Shown: positions 6,181-14,223 of the stretch, piece by piece
How positions within the stretch are numbered: the stretch's first letter is position 1
How the letters are laid out: the number at the start of each line of letters is the position of its first letter
Assembly: GCA_031270215.1 (NCBI GenBank)
Contig: JAISYB010000021.1
Location: forward strand, 1 to 15,326
Origin: Streptococcaceae bacterium
GTDB lineage: Bacteria > Bacillota > Bacilli > Lactobacillales > Streptococcaceae
DNA length: 15,326 nucleotides
Direction: 5' to 3'
Position numbers and translations under genes: made by a program
Notes under the pieces: model-generated
What the model was told of the DNA's origin: nothing
What the model saw: only the letters and a program-made list of their open reading frames with translations
The model's database searches: none

Positions 6181-7446
6181 TCATTTTTCTGCATCCTTTA
6201 AATAAATATTTCCAGATGTTGTTTTAACATCTAAGCTGACTATTGTCGCACCTTCACGTGTCACAATCTTATATTTATCTGAAACGCCGGCTTTCTCGGT
6301 TGTCGTACTTAAATCTTCAAGCCGTTCTAATATTTTACCAAAATTAGTCTTAATCTCGCCACGAAGTCCAAGCTTTCTTGGTATGGCAACTTTAACTGCA
6401 CCGTTAACATTACTAACGCCAATGCTGCGCAATGTTTCTCGATTGAATGTTAATTTGATGTCGCCATTAACCAGCTTTACTTTGATATTTTGAATATCAC
6501 CACTCCCTGTAACATTCCCATTAACAGTTGTAATGGTCGTTTCAAGGATTTTGTTTTGAGAGAGCTTAACTTGTCCGTTGACGCCTTCAATCTCTAAATG
6601 CGTAATCTCAGCTTCTGAAGCTTTAATATTCCCATTGGTTGACTTTAAGTAAATATCTTCAACAGCAACGTCAGAGAGCTCTATATCGCCATTGATTGTT
6701 TTGATTGATAGATTATTTAGCTGAGTTTTTGGTACAGCTACTTTTAAATTAACCGTCATTCGTTTGTTTAAAACACGAAATTTTAGATGTGCTTCATCAA
6801 CTTCGATACTGCTTTTTTCCTCAAATAAATCCTGCGCATCCTTTTCTTCCAACGACCCGTAAATCTTAACTTGAGCGTGAATTGCAACATAATCTACATC
6901 CGAGCTAACAAATTCAATCTTACCTGTCGTATTTTCAATATCAATCGCTGATAAATTCTCAAATTGAAAGTCTTTTTCAATCGTTGTAACAACTCCAGAG
7001 AACTTATTGAAAATTGTATCCTCGCTTTTGATGTAATCTTTAACTGTGCCACTTAGTAATGAAAAAGTATTTTTGACAATCTCAGCAGTTTGTTTCGTTG
7101 CATCCTTAATCTGCGGCTTTGCCTTTTCAAACTCTTTTTTAGCTTGACTAAACGTCTGATTGATTTGTTCTGAAAAGTCCCGACCTTCCTTAGTCTTCTT
7201 TTCAGATACCGGCTCGTCCTCAGCTATACTTTCCTCAACTCGCTTAGCTTCCTCCATTTCCTTTAATGCTTGATAAATTTTTTCATCCTCGGAAGCTGAT
7301 GGTGTATCAAAATTCTGAACTACTTTAATGTTTTCCCCTTCAGCTTGAGGTTTGTCCCCTTCAAGCTTTTCTAACAAATCAATCGCTTCGTCTGCAGTGA
7401 TAATCTTCTTATTGACTAATTCTAAAATTCTCGTTTTTTTGTCCAT
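6181..7446 (-). CDS. DUF4097 beta-strand repeat protein with SHOCT-like N terminus (YvlB-like)
   Basis: A 421-residue protein in three parts. Residues 1-30 (RILELVNKKIITADEAIDLLEKLEG) resemble the short helical SHOCT-like domain of YvlB proteins. Residues 31-155 are highly charged and probably coiled or disordered. From about 165 onward comes a repetitive beta-helix-like DUF4097 region with recurring NG turns: TTGKIEF, TINGDIEL, STNGNIKA, GVNGQVKL, TVNGNVTG, LVNGDIKL, NVNGAVKV and TTSGNIYL. No signal peptide or obvious membrane segment is seen, so it is probably cytoplasmic or membrane-associated through PspC. The ATG at 7446 has TGGAGG upstream. It is co-transcribed with pspC (23-base gap). 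The pairing suggests a cell-envelope-stress module; the molecular role is unknown. Confidence 0.9.
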   Translation of the reverse strand: MDKKTRILELVNKKIITADEAIDLLEKLEGDKPQAEGENIKVVQNFDTPSASEDEKIYQALKEMEEAKRVEESIAEDEPVSEKKTKEGRDFSEQINQTFSQAKKEFEKAKPQIKDATKQTAEIVKNTFSLLSGTVKDYIKSEDTIFNKFSGVVTTIEKDFQFENLSAIDIENTTGKIEFVSSDVDYVAIHAQVKIYGSLEEKDAQDLFEEKSSIEVDEAHLKFRVLNKRMTVNLKVAVPKTQLNNLSIKTINGDIELSDVAVEDIYLKSTNGNIKASEAEITHLEIEGVNGQVKLSQNKILETTITTVNGNVTGSGDIQNIKVKLVNGDIKLTFNRETLRSIGVSNVNGAVKVAIPRKLGLRGEIKTNFGKILERLEDLSTTTEKAGVSDKYKIVTREGATIVSLDVKTTSGNIYLKDAEK

Positions 7447-7474
7447 AATTTAAACCTCCATTCGTTATGTCTTT

Positions 7475-7516
7475 ATTATGCAACGCTTTAAGCTCTTTGA
7501 CATGGGTCTTAAGGAC
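7475..7516 (-). promoter_or_regulatory. Putative promoter and dyad operator of the DUF4097-pspC operon
   Basis: A CATAAT -10 (7480-7475) and a moderate ATGTCA -35 (7503-7498, 17-base spacer) precede the gene. Directly upstream of the -35 lies an imperfect palindrome, GTCCTTAAGAC on the minus strand (7516-7506), with GTC/GAC half-sites in the position expected for an activator. LiaR/VraR/CesR-type response regulators use sites of related design, but I cannot confirm a match. Confidence 0.4.
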
Positions 7517-7517
7517 T

Positions 7518-7560
7518 AAAAAAATTCTAGCGCTAAATTTGTTTAACGGTAGAATTTTTT
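7518..7560 (-). terminator. Terminator after the RNase J gene
   Basis: AAAAAATTCTA (7519-7529) and TAGAATTTTTT (7550-7560) form an 11-bp stem, extended by a CG pair across a mismatch, with a loop of about 14 bases. On the minus strand the 3' arm runs into TTTTTTT. It lies 18 bases past the rnjB stop. It is AT-rich but nearly symmetric, so it could act in both directions. Confidence 0.75.
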
Positions 7561-7578
7561 GTTTTAGATACTAAAATT

Positions 7579-9258
7579 TTATTTTTTATTCAGCTTATTT
7601 CGGCTAACCTCCATGACAACTGGTAGGATAACCGGTCTGCGTTTGGTTTGATCAAAGAGGTAACTATTTAAACGCTCACGAATTTCCTGCTTTAGCTTCG
7701 CCCATTCAAAATCATCACCTGCAAGATAGTTTGCCACAACCTCGTCAACGATTTCTTGTGACTCTTTCATCAAATCTCGACTTTGCTTAACGTAAACAAA
7801 ACCACGAGTTGTCACCTTCGCTTTAGAAATAATCGTTTTATCACGTCGATTAATTGTAATTACAGCAATAAAGATGCCGTCCTCAGACAATACCTTACGA
7901 TCTCTTAGAACGATATTACCAATATCGCCAACACCAATCCCATCAATCATCACATTCTCTGCTGGCACACTACCAGCAAGGGTAAAGACATTTTGTTTAT
8001 ATTCCAAAATATCGCCACGATTAAGAATAAAGATATGATCAGATGTAATACCGACCTCGCCTGCAAGCTTAGCATGCGCAGATAATTGACGATATTCACC
8101 TTGAATAGGAATGAAGTATCTCGGCTTCATAAAGTTCATCATCAACTGTAAATCCTGTGGATTAGCATGTCCTGAAACACGCAAATCACTTGCGATTAGC
8201 TTAACCTGTCCGCCTGCACGGTAAACTAAATCCTCAGTTTTTGCGACCTGTGTTTCCATTGCAATCGATGGTGTCGTCACAACATACACTAAATCGCCGT
8301 CTTTAATCTTAATATACTTATGATGTCCCTTTGCCATGCGCTGTAATGACTTAATCGGCTCGCCCATCTTGCCGGTTTCTAAAACTAGCAATTCATTATC
8401 CGGCGTTTTTGACAGCTGCTTTGGATTAATCAGTAAATCAGCATCTCTCAAATGTAATTTGTGATGCTTCAAGGCAGTCTTGACAATTCGTTCTAAATCT
8501 AAGCCTGTCAGAAATACCTTACGACCTGCCTTAGCTGCCGCATCAAAGACTTGTTGAATACGCGCTAAATTGCTTGCAACACTTGCTACGATAATTCGCC
8601 CATCCCATTCGGCAATCGTTTCTCTAATTGTTTCAGCAGTTGCTCTTTCACTAGCAACCTGCATTGGATTTTCGGAATTTGACGACTCTGATAATAGCGC
8701 TAGAACATTTTGTCCACCGATTTCTGCTAAGCGTGCAAAGTCTGTCGCATAATCCTTCATCGCTGCTTGGTCAAATTTGAAGTCACCTGTGTAAACAATG
8801 CTACCGGCGTCTGTTGTTAAGACAATCCCCAAGCTATCCGCAATCGTATGAGTTGTCCTGAAAAATGACAACACTGCATTTTGAAATTCTATTTCCGTAT
8901 CCGCATCAACAATGTGGAAATCATCATAAACCAAATCGTATTGCTTAACTGTACTCTTGGCAAGCTCAATTGTAAATTTTGAGCCAAAGACTGGTGCATC
9001 AACACCTTCCAGTAAATAAGGCAAAGCGCCGATGGCATCTGCATGACCATGAGTCAAGAAAATTGCAGAAATACGGTTCTTATTCTCAATTAAATACGTA
9101 AAATCAGGAATAACGACATCAATTCCTAATAAGCTATTGTCTGGATATTTTAATCCGACATCAAAAACAAAGATTTCATCGTTAACCTCAACGATGTAAA
9201 GATTTTTCCCATTTTCACGGACACCACCGAGTGGGATAATCTTGATACTACTACTCAT
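7579..9258 (-). CDS. rnjB: Ribonuclease J2 (metallo-beta-lactamase family)
   Basis: A 559-residue RNase J: beta-lactamase/beta-CASP nuclease core followed by a C-terminal domain. RNase J enzymes degrade and process RNA, acting as 5' exonuclease and endonuclease in a J1/J2 complex. The metal motif reads HGHADA (residues 70-75) rather than HxHxDH, so the last histidine is alanine. The later ligand position in PIQGEYR has Gln (386) rather than the His of J1 proteins. H137 (TTH), D159 (YTGD) and H364 (SGHA) are kept. This pattern points to J2, the less active partner, rather than J1. Position downstream of asd and dapA matches the place of rnjB in B. subtilis. ATG at 9258 with AAGGAG upstream. 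No strong promoter is visible after the dapA terminator, so read-through may contribute. Confidence 0.9.
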   Translation of the reverse strand: MSSSIKIIPLGGVRENGKNLYIVEVNDEIFVFDVGLKYPDNSLLGIDVVIPDFTYLIENKNRISAIFLTHGHADAIGALPYLLEGVDAPVFGSKFTIELAKSTVKQYDLVYDDFHIVDADTEIEFQNAVLSFFRTTHTIADSLGIVLTTDAGSIVYTGDFKFDQAAMKDYATDFARLAEIGGQNVLALLSESSNSENPMQVASERATAETIRETIAEWDGRIIVASVASNLARIQQVFDAAAKAGRKVFLTGLDLERIVKTALKHHKLHLRDADLLINPKQLSKTPDNELLVLETGKMGEPIKSLQRMAKGHHKYIKIKDGDLVYVVTTPSIAMETQVAKTEDLVYRAGGQVKLIASDLRVSGHANPQDLQLMMNFMKPRYFIPIQGEYRQLSAHAKLAGEVGITSDHIFILNRGDILEYKQNVFTLAGSVPAENVMIDGIGVGDIGNIVLRDRKVLSEDGIFIAVITINRRDKTIISKAKVTTRGFVYVKQSRDLMKESQEIVDEVVANYLAGDDFEWAKLKQEIRERLNSYLFDQTKRRPVILPVVMEVSRNKLNKK

Positions 9259-9305
9259 ATAACTCTCCTTAATTCAAAAGTTAAATCCACTTTTTCATTC
9301 TGACA

Positions 9306-9353
9306 CAAAAAATTCAATTCTCAAAACAGGCATTTATCCTGAATTTGAGAATT
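9306..9353 (-). terminator. Terminator between dapA and the RNase J gene
   Basis: AATTCTCAA (9316-9324) pairs with TTGAGAATT (9345-9353), and an inner CAGG/CCTG helix (9327-9330 with 9338-9341) closes a 7-base loop. On the minus strand a six-T run (9311-9306) follows shortly after the stem. It lies about 40 bases past the dapA stop. Confidence 0.78.
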
Positions 9354-9392
9354 AATTTTGATGAATACGGTGTATTAACTTATTTATTGTTA

Positions 9393-10271
9393 CTAATCGT
9401 TCGGCAATACTTGCTCAATAATCCGCTTAGCTTCCTCTGGCGTACAAGCAACCATTGGCAGGCGTAAGCCGCCAACGTCAATCTTTAGGTGATTAAGCAC
9501 TGCCTTAACTGGCGCAGGTGAAGGTAGTGAAAACAGGGCATTAGCTTTAGGCAAAATTGACTGCTGCAGCTTACCTGCACGCAATAAATCTCCTGCCTTT
9601 AATGCTTGAAACATTTCATAATAATCATCTCCTAAGACATGACTAGCTACAGAAATCACACCCTTTGCACCAACTGCCTTTGCAGCAAATGCTAAGCTGT
9701 CCTCTCCAGTATACACCAAAAAGTCCTTTGGTGCTTGAGCAACGATTTCGGTAATCGCATCAATGCCGTGACATTCTTTAATTGCGACAATATTCTGATT
9801 TGCTGCTAAGCGTATAGTTGTTGCAACTTCTAGGTTTGCACCGGTTCTTCCCGGCACATTATATAAGATGATTGGTAAATCACTCGCATCGGCAATCGCA
9901 GAAAAATGCTGGTATAATCCTTCCTGTGAAGGTTTATTGTAATAAGGCACAACGGCTAAACCGTAGTCAATCCCATCTAGTGCAGCAACCTCCTTGACAA
10001 ATTCTACAGAGTCCCGCGTGTCGTTGGTTCCAACACCTACGATTATCGGTACACGACCTGCATTAATTTTGATGACTGCTTTAAATAACTCAATTTCCTC
10101 ATCATGAGTTAGCGTCGGACTTTCCCCCGTTGTTCCGGCAATTACCAACCCTTGCGTATTTGTTGCAAATAAATGCTCAATCAAATCAGGCAACGCAGCA
10201 AAATCAATCCGCCCTAATGCATCAAAAGGGGTAACCATCGCCGTGATAATTTCAACATTTTTTAAATCCAT
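9393..10271 (-). CDS. dapA: 4-hydroxy-tetrahydrodipicolinate synthase
   Basis: DapA condenses pyruvate with aspartate semialdehyde, the first committed step to diaminopimelate and lysine, in the cytoplasm. The 292-residue form has GTTGESPTL at 46-54 (Thr pair of the catalytic triad), YNKPSQEGLYQHF at 111-123, YNVPGRTG at 137-144 with the catalytic Tyr137 and Arg142, and Schiff-base Lys165 in AIKECHG. I start at 10271, where AAGGAGGAGG lies upstream. An in-frame ATG at 10316 would add 15 unconserved residues and overlap asd. It sits 34 bases after asd, which makes its substrate, and is followed by a terminator. The 292-residue length is typical of the family. Confidence 0.96.
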   Translation of the reverse strand: MDLKNVEIITAMVTPFDALGRIDFAALPDLIEHLFATNTQGLVIAGTTGESPTLTHDEEIELFKAVIKINAGRVPIIVGVGTNDTRDSVEFVKEVAALDGIDYGLAVVPYYNKPSQEGLYQHFSAIADASDLPIILYNVPGRTGANLEVATTIRLAANQNIVAIKECHGIDAITEIVAQAPKDFLVYTGEDSLAFAAKAVGAKGVISVASHVLGDDYYEMFQALKAGDLLRAGKLQQSILPKANALFSLPSPAPVKAVLNHLKIDVGGLRLPMVACTPEEAKRIIEQVLPND

Positions 10272-10305
10272 TACAACCTCCTCCTTTTTTTCAAATATCC
10301 TTTTT

Positions 10306-11382
10306 TTAGAAAACAAGTGTTTCTGTTTTTCTGACTAAATCTAATTCGTGCAATGTTTCTGCAATTTGAACTGAATTCCATGCTGCGCCTTTGAGTAGAT
10401 TATCAGAAACAACCCACATATGAACCCCATTTGGCACATCTAAATCTTTCCTAATTCGACCAATAAAGGTTTCTTTCTTGCCTACTGCATTGACCGCTTG
10501 AGGATAGGTCTGCATCGCTGGATTATCCTCTAATACTGCACCTGGGAAGTTTTTAATCACCTCTTTAATCGCAGCAATTTCTGCAGCTTCCTTTGTTTCA
10601 ATATAGATAGACTCTGAATGTGCGCTTAAAACAGGAATACGCACGCAGGTTGCCGTTACTTTAATCGCTTCATCTGACATGATTTTCTTCGTTTCATTCG
10701 TCATCTTCATTTCTTCGTAAGTATAATCATTATCTGTAAAGACATCAATTTGAGGTAAGGCATTAAAAGCGATTGGATAATGACGTACATCTCCTGCTGA
10801 TGGTAATATTTCAGCAACTAAATCCTTTGGATTAACGCCGTCGTTTAAGACTTCACGGAGCTGATTTTCTGTTTCGGCAATCGCTCTGGCACCAGCACCG
10901 GACACTGCTTGATAGGTCGAAACAATAATTCGTTCTATGCCAAACGCCTGACGGATTGGCTCTAAAGCAATCATCATTTGGATAGTGGAGCAGTTTGGAC
11001 AAGCAATAATTCCTTTATGCTCTTTCAGGGCAGCTGCATTGACCTCTGGGACAACTAACGGTACATTTTCATTCATTCTAAAATGACTTGTGTTATCAAC
11101 AACCACTGCGCCTGCTTTAACTGCATGGGGTGCATATTTAGCTGAAACACTACCTCCTGCTGAAAACAGAGCAATATCCACGCCTGCAAAGCTTTCTTCT
11201 GTTGTTTCTTCGACCGTAATATCTTGATTTTTATACTTTAAAACATTACCTGCTGAGCGGCTAGAAGCAAGCAGACGCACAGCCTTAATCGGTAAGCTAG
11301 ACGCCTCTAGCATTTTAATCATCCTTGCACCGACGGCACCACTTGCACCAACAACGGCAACGGTGTATTTTCTCTCTGACAT
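10306..11382 (-). CDS. asd: Aspartate-semialdehyde dehydrogenase
   Basis: Asd reduces aspartyl phosphate to aspartate semialdehyde with NADPH, the branch point toward lysine/diaminopimelate, threonine and methionine. The 358-residue protein has the NADP-binding GASGAVGARM at 12-21, active-site Cys131 in PNCSTIQ, the YQAVSG motif near 157-162, and His255 in VLSAHSES. The ATG at 11382 follows AAGGAG. The 124 bases upstream are AT-rich; I see no clear promoter and they are too short for a standard lysine riboswitch. The neighbouring dapA is probably co-transcribed. Confidence 0.97.
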   Translation of the reverse strand: MSERKYTVAVVGASGAVGARMIKMLEASSLPIKAVRLLASSRSAGNVLKYKNQDITVEETTEESFAGVDIALFSAGGSVSAKYAPHAVKAGAVVVDNTSHFRMNENVPLVVPEVNAAALKEHKGIIACPNCSTIQMMIALEPIRQAFGIERIIVSTYQAVSGAGARAIAETENQLREVLNDGVNPKDLVAEILPSAGDVRHYPIAFNALPQIDVFTDNDYTYEEMKMTNETKKIMSDEAIKVTATCVRIPVLSAHSESIYIETKEAAEIAAIKEVIKNFPGAVLEDNPAMQTYPQAVNAVGKKETFIGRIRKDLDVPNGVHMWVVSDNLLKGAAWNSVQIAETLHELDLVRKTETLVF

Positions 11383-11506
11383 ATCAAACTCCTTAATCTG
11401 TTTTCCTCATTTATGATTAATATTGTAAGTTAAAAAACGTAAAAATAAAAGTACTTGTTGCAAAAATAACTCATTTTCCTTAATCACCGTTTGCTTTTTC
11501 AAATGT

Positions 11507-12448
11507 CTAATAACCTTTTTTAAGGTCAACACGATTGAATTTCGGTGCGCCTGCTGAAAGATAATGTGCCAAATTTGGCAAAAAATAATCTAAAACACGC
11601 TGATGAAAATTAGGTAAATTGCCAGCCATATGCGGCGTAATTTGGACATTTGCTCTCTCCCATAATGAAGAAGCTACAGGAAGCGGTTCTTCTTCAAAGA
11701 CATCTAGGGCAGCAAAGCTGATGATTCCCTCATCTAAGGCTTGGATTAAATCCTCTGTGATAACACTTGCTCCACGCCCGACATTGATAAATTTAGTACC
11801 AACTTTTAGTTGACGAAAGAAATTTAAATCATAAAAATGATGTGTCGCTTTAGTCAACGGTAAAATATTAACGACTGTATCAACCGTTGGCAATACCTCT
11901 TGATAGTTTTTTATCGGTATCGTTTTGGTAAAATGGGTGACTGGCGTGCCAGCTGTATTAACGCCGATTGGGATTGCACCATGGTTATTTAGCTGACGAG
12001 CTAGCTCACTTCCGATCGCTCCAGTACCGAAAATCAAGACACGCTCTCCTTCTAATGTCTTAGGCGCAAACAACTTGGTATCCCATTTCTTACTGCGCTG
12101 CAAGCTTTGTGCCGCAGTAAATTGATGATTATAAAACATTATCGATAAAATCACATGCTCACTAATCGTCACTGAATGCATGCCACGTGTATTGGTTAGA
12201 TAAATGTTTTGCGCAGCAATCGCTGGCAAATCAAAGTAATTTACCCCAGCAGATAGCGACTGTATCCATTTGAGCTTGTTGTCTGAAAGCTGTAAAATCT
12301 GGTTACTAACTTCTCCCATATCAATGATAATCTCCACTTTGCGAAGATCCACTGTGTCAGGCTTAACGATTACTTGATAGTCTGGCGCTACTTTTTTTAT
12401 CTTCTCAATATCCAAGCGAAGCGTTGGCGCATAGATGATTTTGCTCAT
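11507..12448 (-). CDS. D-isomer-specific 2-hydroxyacid dehydrogenase, substrate unknown
   Basis: A 313-residue NAD(P)-dependent dehydrogenase of the D-2-hydroxyacid family, which interconverts 2-oxoacids and D-2-hydroxyacids. Visible features are SAGVNYFD at 66-73 in the substrate domain, the Rossmann loop GTGAIG at 141-146, and the catalytic set Arg225 (NVGRGA), Glu in DVFEEEPL at 249-256, and His273 (TPHMAG). The residue after the second strand (VNTAG, about 163-167) lacks the Asp typical of strict NAD use, so NADP preference is possible. The ATG at 12448 has GGAGGAG upstream. It lies between ilvA and asd, so a 2-oxoacid from branched-chain or aspartate metabolism is one candidate substrate, but the distant members of this family differ too much to name one. 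Its upstream region holds an inverted-repeat element. Confidence 0.9.
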   Translation of the reverse strand: MSKIIYAPTLRLDIEKIKKVAPDYQVIVKPDTVDLRKVEIIIDMGEVSNQILQLSDNKLKWIQSLSAGVNYFDLPAIAAQNIYLTNTRGMHSVTISEHVILSIMFYNHQFTAAQSLQRSKKWDTKLFAPKTLEGERVLIFGTGAIGSELARQLNNHGAIPIGVNTAGTPVTHFTKTIPIKNYQEVLPTVDTVVNILPLTKATHHFYDLNFFRQLKVGTKFINVGRGASVITEDLIQALDEGIISFAALDVFEEEPLPVASSLWERANVQITPHMAGNLPNFHQRVLDYFLPNLAHYLSAGAPKFNRVDLKKGY

Positions 12449-12510
12449 AACTCCTCCATATTAGGATAGGCTGTTGTTGCCGATTATCATGCCATTGACC
12501 GAAACATTCT

Positions 12511-12589
12511 CTTGAGCTGATGAAAATTATCCCGACAATCAAATCATTTCAGACGTCTCTCGTAATCGGGCATAAATGCACAGCTCAAG
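12511..12589 (-). other. Inverted-repeat element between ilvA and the dehydrogenase gene
   Basis: A perfect 9-bp outer stem (CTTGAGCTG at 12511-12519 with CAGCTCAAG at 12581-12589) encloses an inner helix CCCGA/TCGGG (12531-12535 with 12566-12570) and a small AGACGTCT palindrome (12551-12558). The minus-strand inner hairpin is followed by ATAATTTT. It may be the ilvA 3' end (weak terminator) or a structured leader of the dehydrogenase gene. No coding frame with a ribosome binding site is seen in it. Confidence 0.55.
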
Positions 12590-12611
12590 CTTATCACTCT
12601 TTAACTCTATT

Positions 12612-13862
12612 TTATACCAATAGTGAGTAGAGTGTTTCATTTTTATTTAAATCGATGAATTTTGGATCAAAAACCTTGAGCTTATCCAGCAATATCGCAT
12701 AATCTGTCGTATCCTTTAGTAGCACACCAACGAGCGCCGGTCCTTTACCACGCTCTGTTTTCTTGATGTATTCAAAACGTGTAATATCATCATTTGGCCC
12801 TAAAACATCACTTACTAATTCCCGCAATGCGCCCGGTCGTTGCGGAAAATTGACAACAAAATAATGCTTTAACCCTTCAAAAATGAGTGATTTTTCTTCG
12901 ATTTCATTCATTCGGTTAATGTCGTTGTTGCCCCCAGAGATGATACAAACAACCGCTTTACCCTTGATTTCATCTTTGATTACCTCAAGTGTAGCCACAG
13001 ATAACGCCCCAGCAGGCTCCGCAACAATTGCCTGCTTCGTATAAAGCTCAATAATCGTTGAAGCAATCTGTCCTTCATCTACCGCAACCAGCTCGTCGAC
13101 ATATTGCTTAGCCATTTTGTAAGTTTTCTCTCCGACCTTTTGCACAGCAACGCCGTCCGCAAACTTATCAATTTCCGCTAATGACACAGGCTCTCCTGCT
13201 TCAAAAGCCGCTTGCATGGATTTCGCACCGAGTGGCTCCGTTCCGATAATTTTAACATTAGGATGTGTTTGTTTCGTATAAGCCGCAATCCCAGCGACTA
13301 GCCCACCGCCACCAATTGGTGTAATAATTGCATCAAGCTCTATTTCTTCCTCATCTGCTGTTTCAAAGATTTCAAGCGCAACCGTACCTTGTCCGCTGAT
13401 AACATCCTCATCATCAAATGGATCAATGAAGGTTTTCTGCTGATCATACGCAAATTGCTTAGCAGCCTGAGCTGCCTGATCAAAGGTATCCCCGATTAGA
13501 ATAACTTCAACATGCTGAGCACCAAAGAACTCTACTTGTGAAATTTTCTGATGAGGGGTTGTAGTCGGCATAAAGATGTAGGCAGGTATTTCAAGCTCTG
13601 CACAGGTATATGCGACACCTTGTGCATGATTGCCCGCACTTGCACAAACCACACCATTTACTAATTTTTCCTTGGGTAAATTCTTGATTGCAAAAGCTGC
13701 GCCACGCAATTTAAATGAACGAACTTTCTGTAAATCCTCACGCTTTAAGAAAATATTTGCCGCATACTTCTCGGACAAATAACGATCCTGCTGCAATGGT
13801 GTACGAGTCACCAAATCTTTTAAAACAAAATTAGCATATAAAATGCTCTCTTTATTAACCAT
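12612..13862 (-). CDS. ilvA: Threonine ammonia-lyase (threonine dehydratase), biosynthetic
   Basis: IlvA converts threonine to 2-oxobutanoate with pyridoxal phosphate, the entry to isoleucine. The 416-residue protein has the PLP lysine at K51 in RSFKLRGA, SAGNHAQG near 76-83, the phosphate-binding GGGGL near 185-189, and SGGNND near 310-315. A single C-terminal ACT-like regulatory domain follows at about 333-416 (HYFVVNFPQRPGALREL), so feedback control by isoleucine is likely. This shorter single-regulatory-domain form is typical of low-GC Gram-positives. ATG at 13862 with AAAGGAGG upstream. It is separated from ilvC by a terminator and a long leader, so it appears independently transcribed, though I found no convincing promoter. 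Confidence 0.96.
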   Translation of the reverse strand: MVNKESILYANFVLKDLVTRTPLQQDRYLSEKYAANIFLKREDLQKVRSFKLRGAAFAIKNLPKEKLVNGVVCASAGNHAQGVAYTCAELEIPAYIFMPTTTPHQKISQVEFFGAQHVEVILIGDTFDQAAQAAKQFAYDQQKTFIDPFDDEDVISGQGTVALEIFETADEEEIELDAIITPIGGGGLVAGIAAYTKQTHPNVKIIGTEPLGAKSMQAAFEAGEPVSLAEIDKFADGVAVQKVGEKTYKMAKQYVDELVAVDEGQIASTIIELYTKQAIVAEPAGALSVATLEVIKDEIKGKAVVCIISGGNNDINRMNEIEEKSLIFEGLKHYFVVNFPQRPGALRELVSDVLGPNDDITRFEYIKKTERGKGPALVGVLLKDTTDYAILLDKLKVFDPKFIDLNKNETLYSLLV

Positions 13863-14166
13863 GTTGCCTCCTTTTCAAAGATGCGAGATGATACTTTAAA
13901 TTCCTTAGAAAAATCATTTCGCTTGGACGAAATACGTCCGAGTGACCTTTGTCTATTTTGTAAAAACCGCAGTCACTTAAAGCTGTCTTTTTATGCTGCC
14001 GTATCTGTAACAGGCAAGCTGAAATTTGTGGACTAATCTCTATTAATCTGTCAAGAATACCTGCGACTTTACTCGTGTAGATGAATCATCTTCGGTTGTA
14101 GCAAATCAAGCTGCAATCACTAAAAAGCTCTAGCACACGAAACAAGACGGCAAGCTTCTCTAAGAT
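13863..14166 (-). other. Non-coding, hairpin-rich ilvA leader
   Basis: About 300 bases without a supported gene. Two adjacent hairpins lie near ilvA: AGTGAC/GTCACT (13941-13946 with 13972-13977) and an 8-bp stem, CTTGGACG/CGTCCGAG with a 5-base loop (13922-13942). Further up are TTGCC/GGCAG around 13996-14017 and AGATG/CATCT around 14079-14091. I looked for the T-box sequence and found none. A minus-strand frame is open from about 14060 into ilvA but lacks a start and ribosome binding site, so I do not call it coding. Confidence 0.5.
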
Positions 14167-14205
14167 AAAAAAAGGGGTTGTGACAGAAGTCTTCAACCCT
14201 TTTTT
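14167..14205 (-). terminator. Terminator between ilvC and ilvA
   Basis: GGGTTG (14175-14180) pairs with CAACCC (14194-14199), and the loop holds a further GAC-AGAA-GTC hairpin. Seven A (14167-14173) precede and six T (14200-14205) follow, so it can terminate in both directions. On the minus strand it ends transcripts from ilvC. Confidence 0.9.
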
Positions 14206-14223
14206 AGTGTTCATGATTCACGA

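Noticed and set aside
7497..7502. Perfect TTGACA on the plus strand
   Set aside because: No suitable -10 box and no plus-strand gene follow it; its complement overlaps the proposed minus-strand -35.
10272..10316. Longer N terminus for DapA (ATG at 10316)
   Set aside because: It overlaps the asd stop and has no ribosome binding site, while the ATG at 10271 follows AAGGAGGAGG and gives the family length.
11383..11506. Lysine riboswitch before asd
   Set aside because: The gap is only 124 bases, AT-rich, and shows none of the multi-helix structure required.
11608..11621. 14-base match between coding sequence here and the gap at about 12515-12528
   Set aside because: A match of this length is expected by chance at this window size, and one copy is ordinary coding sequence.
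12516..12530. CodY-like site near ATAATTTTCATCA (minus strand), and similar sequence at 2205-2219
   Set aside because: Only the first half of the AATTTTCWGAAAATT consensus is matched, with four or more mismatches overall.
14041..14060. TTGACA in the ilvA leader (minus strand) as the ilvA promoter
   Set aside because: No -10-like hexamer occurs 16-19 bases downstream.
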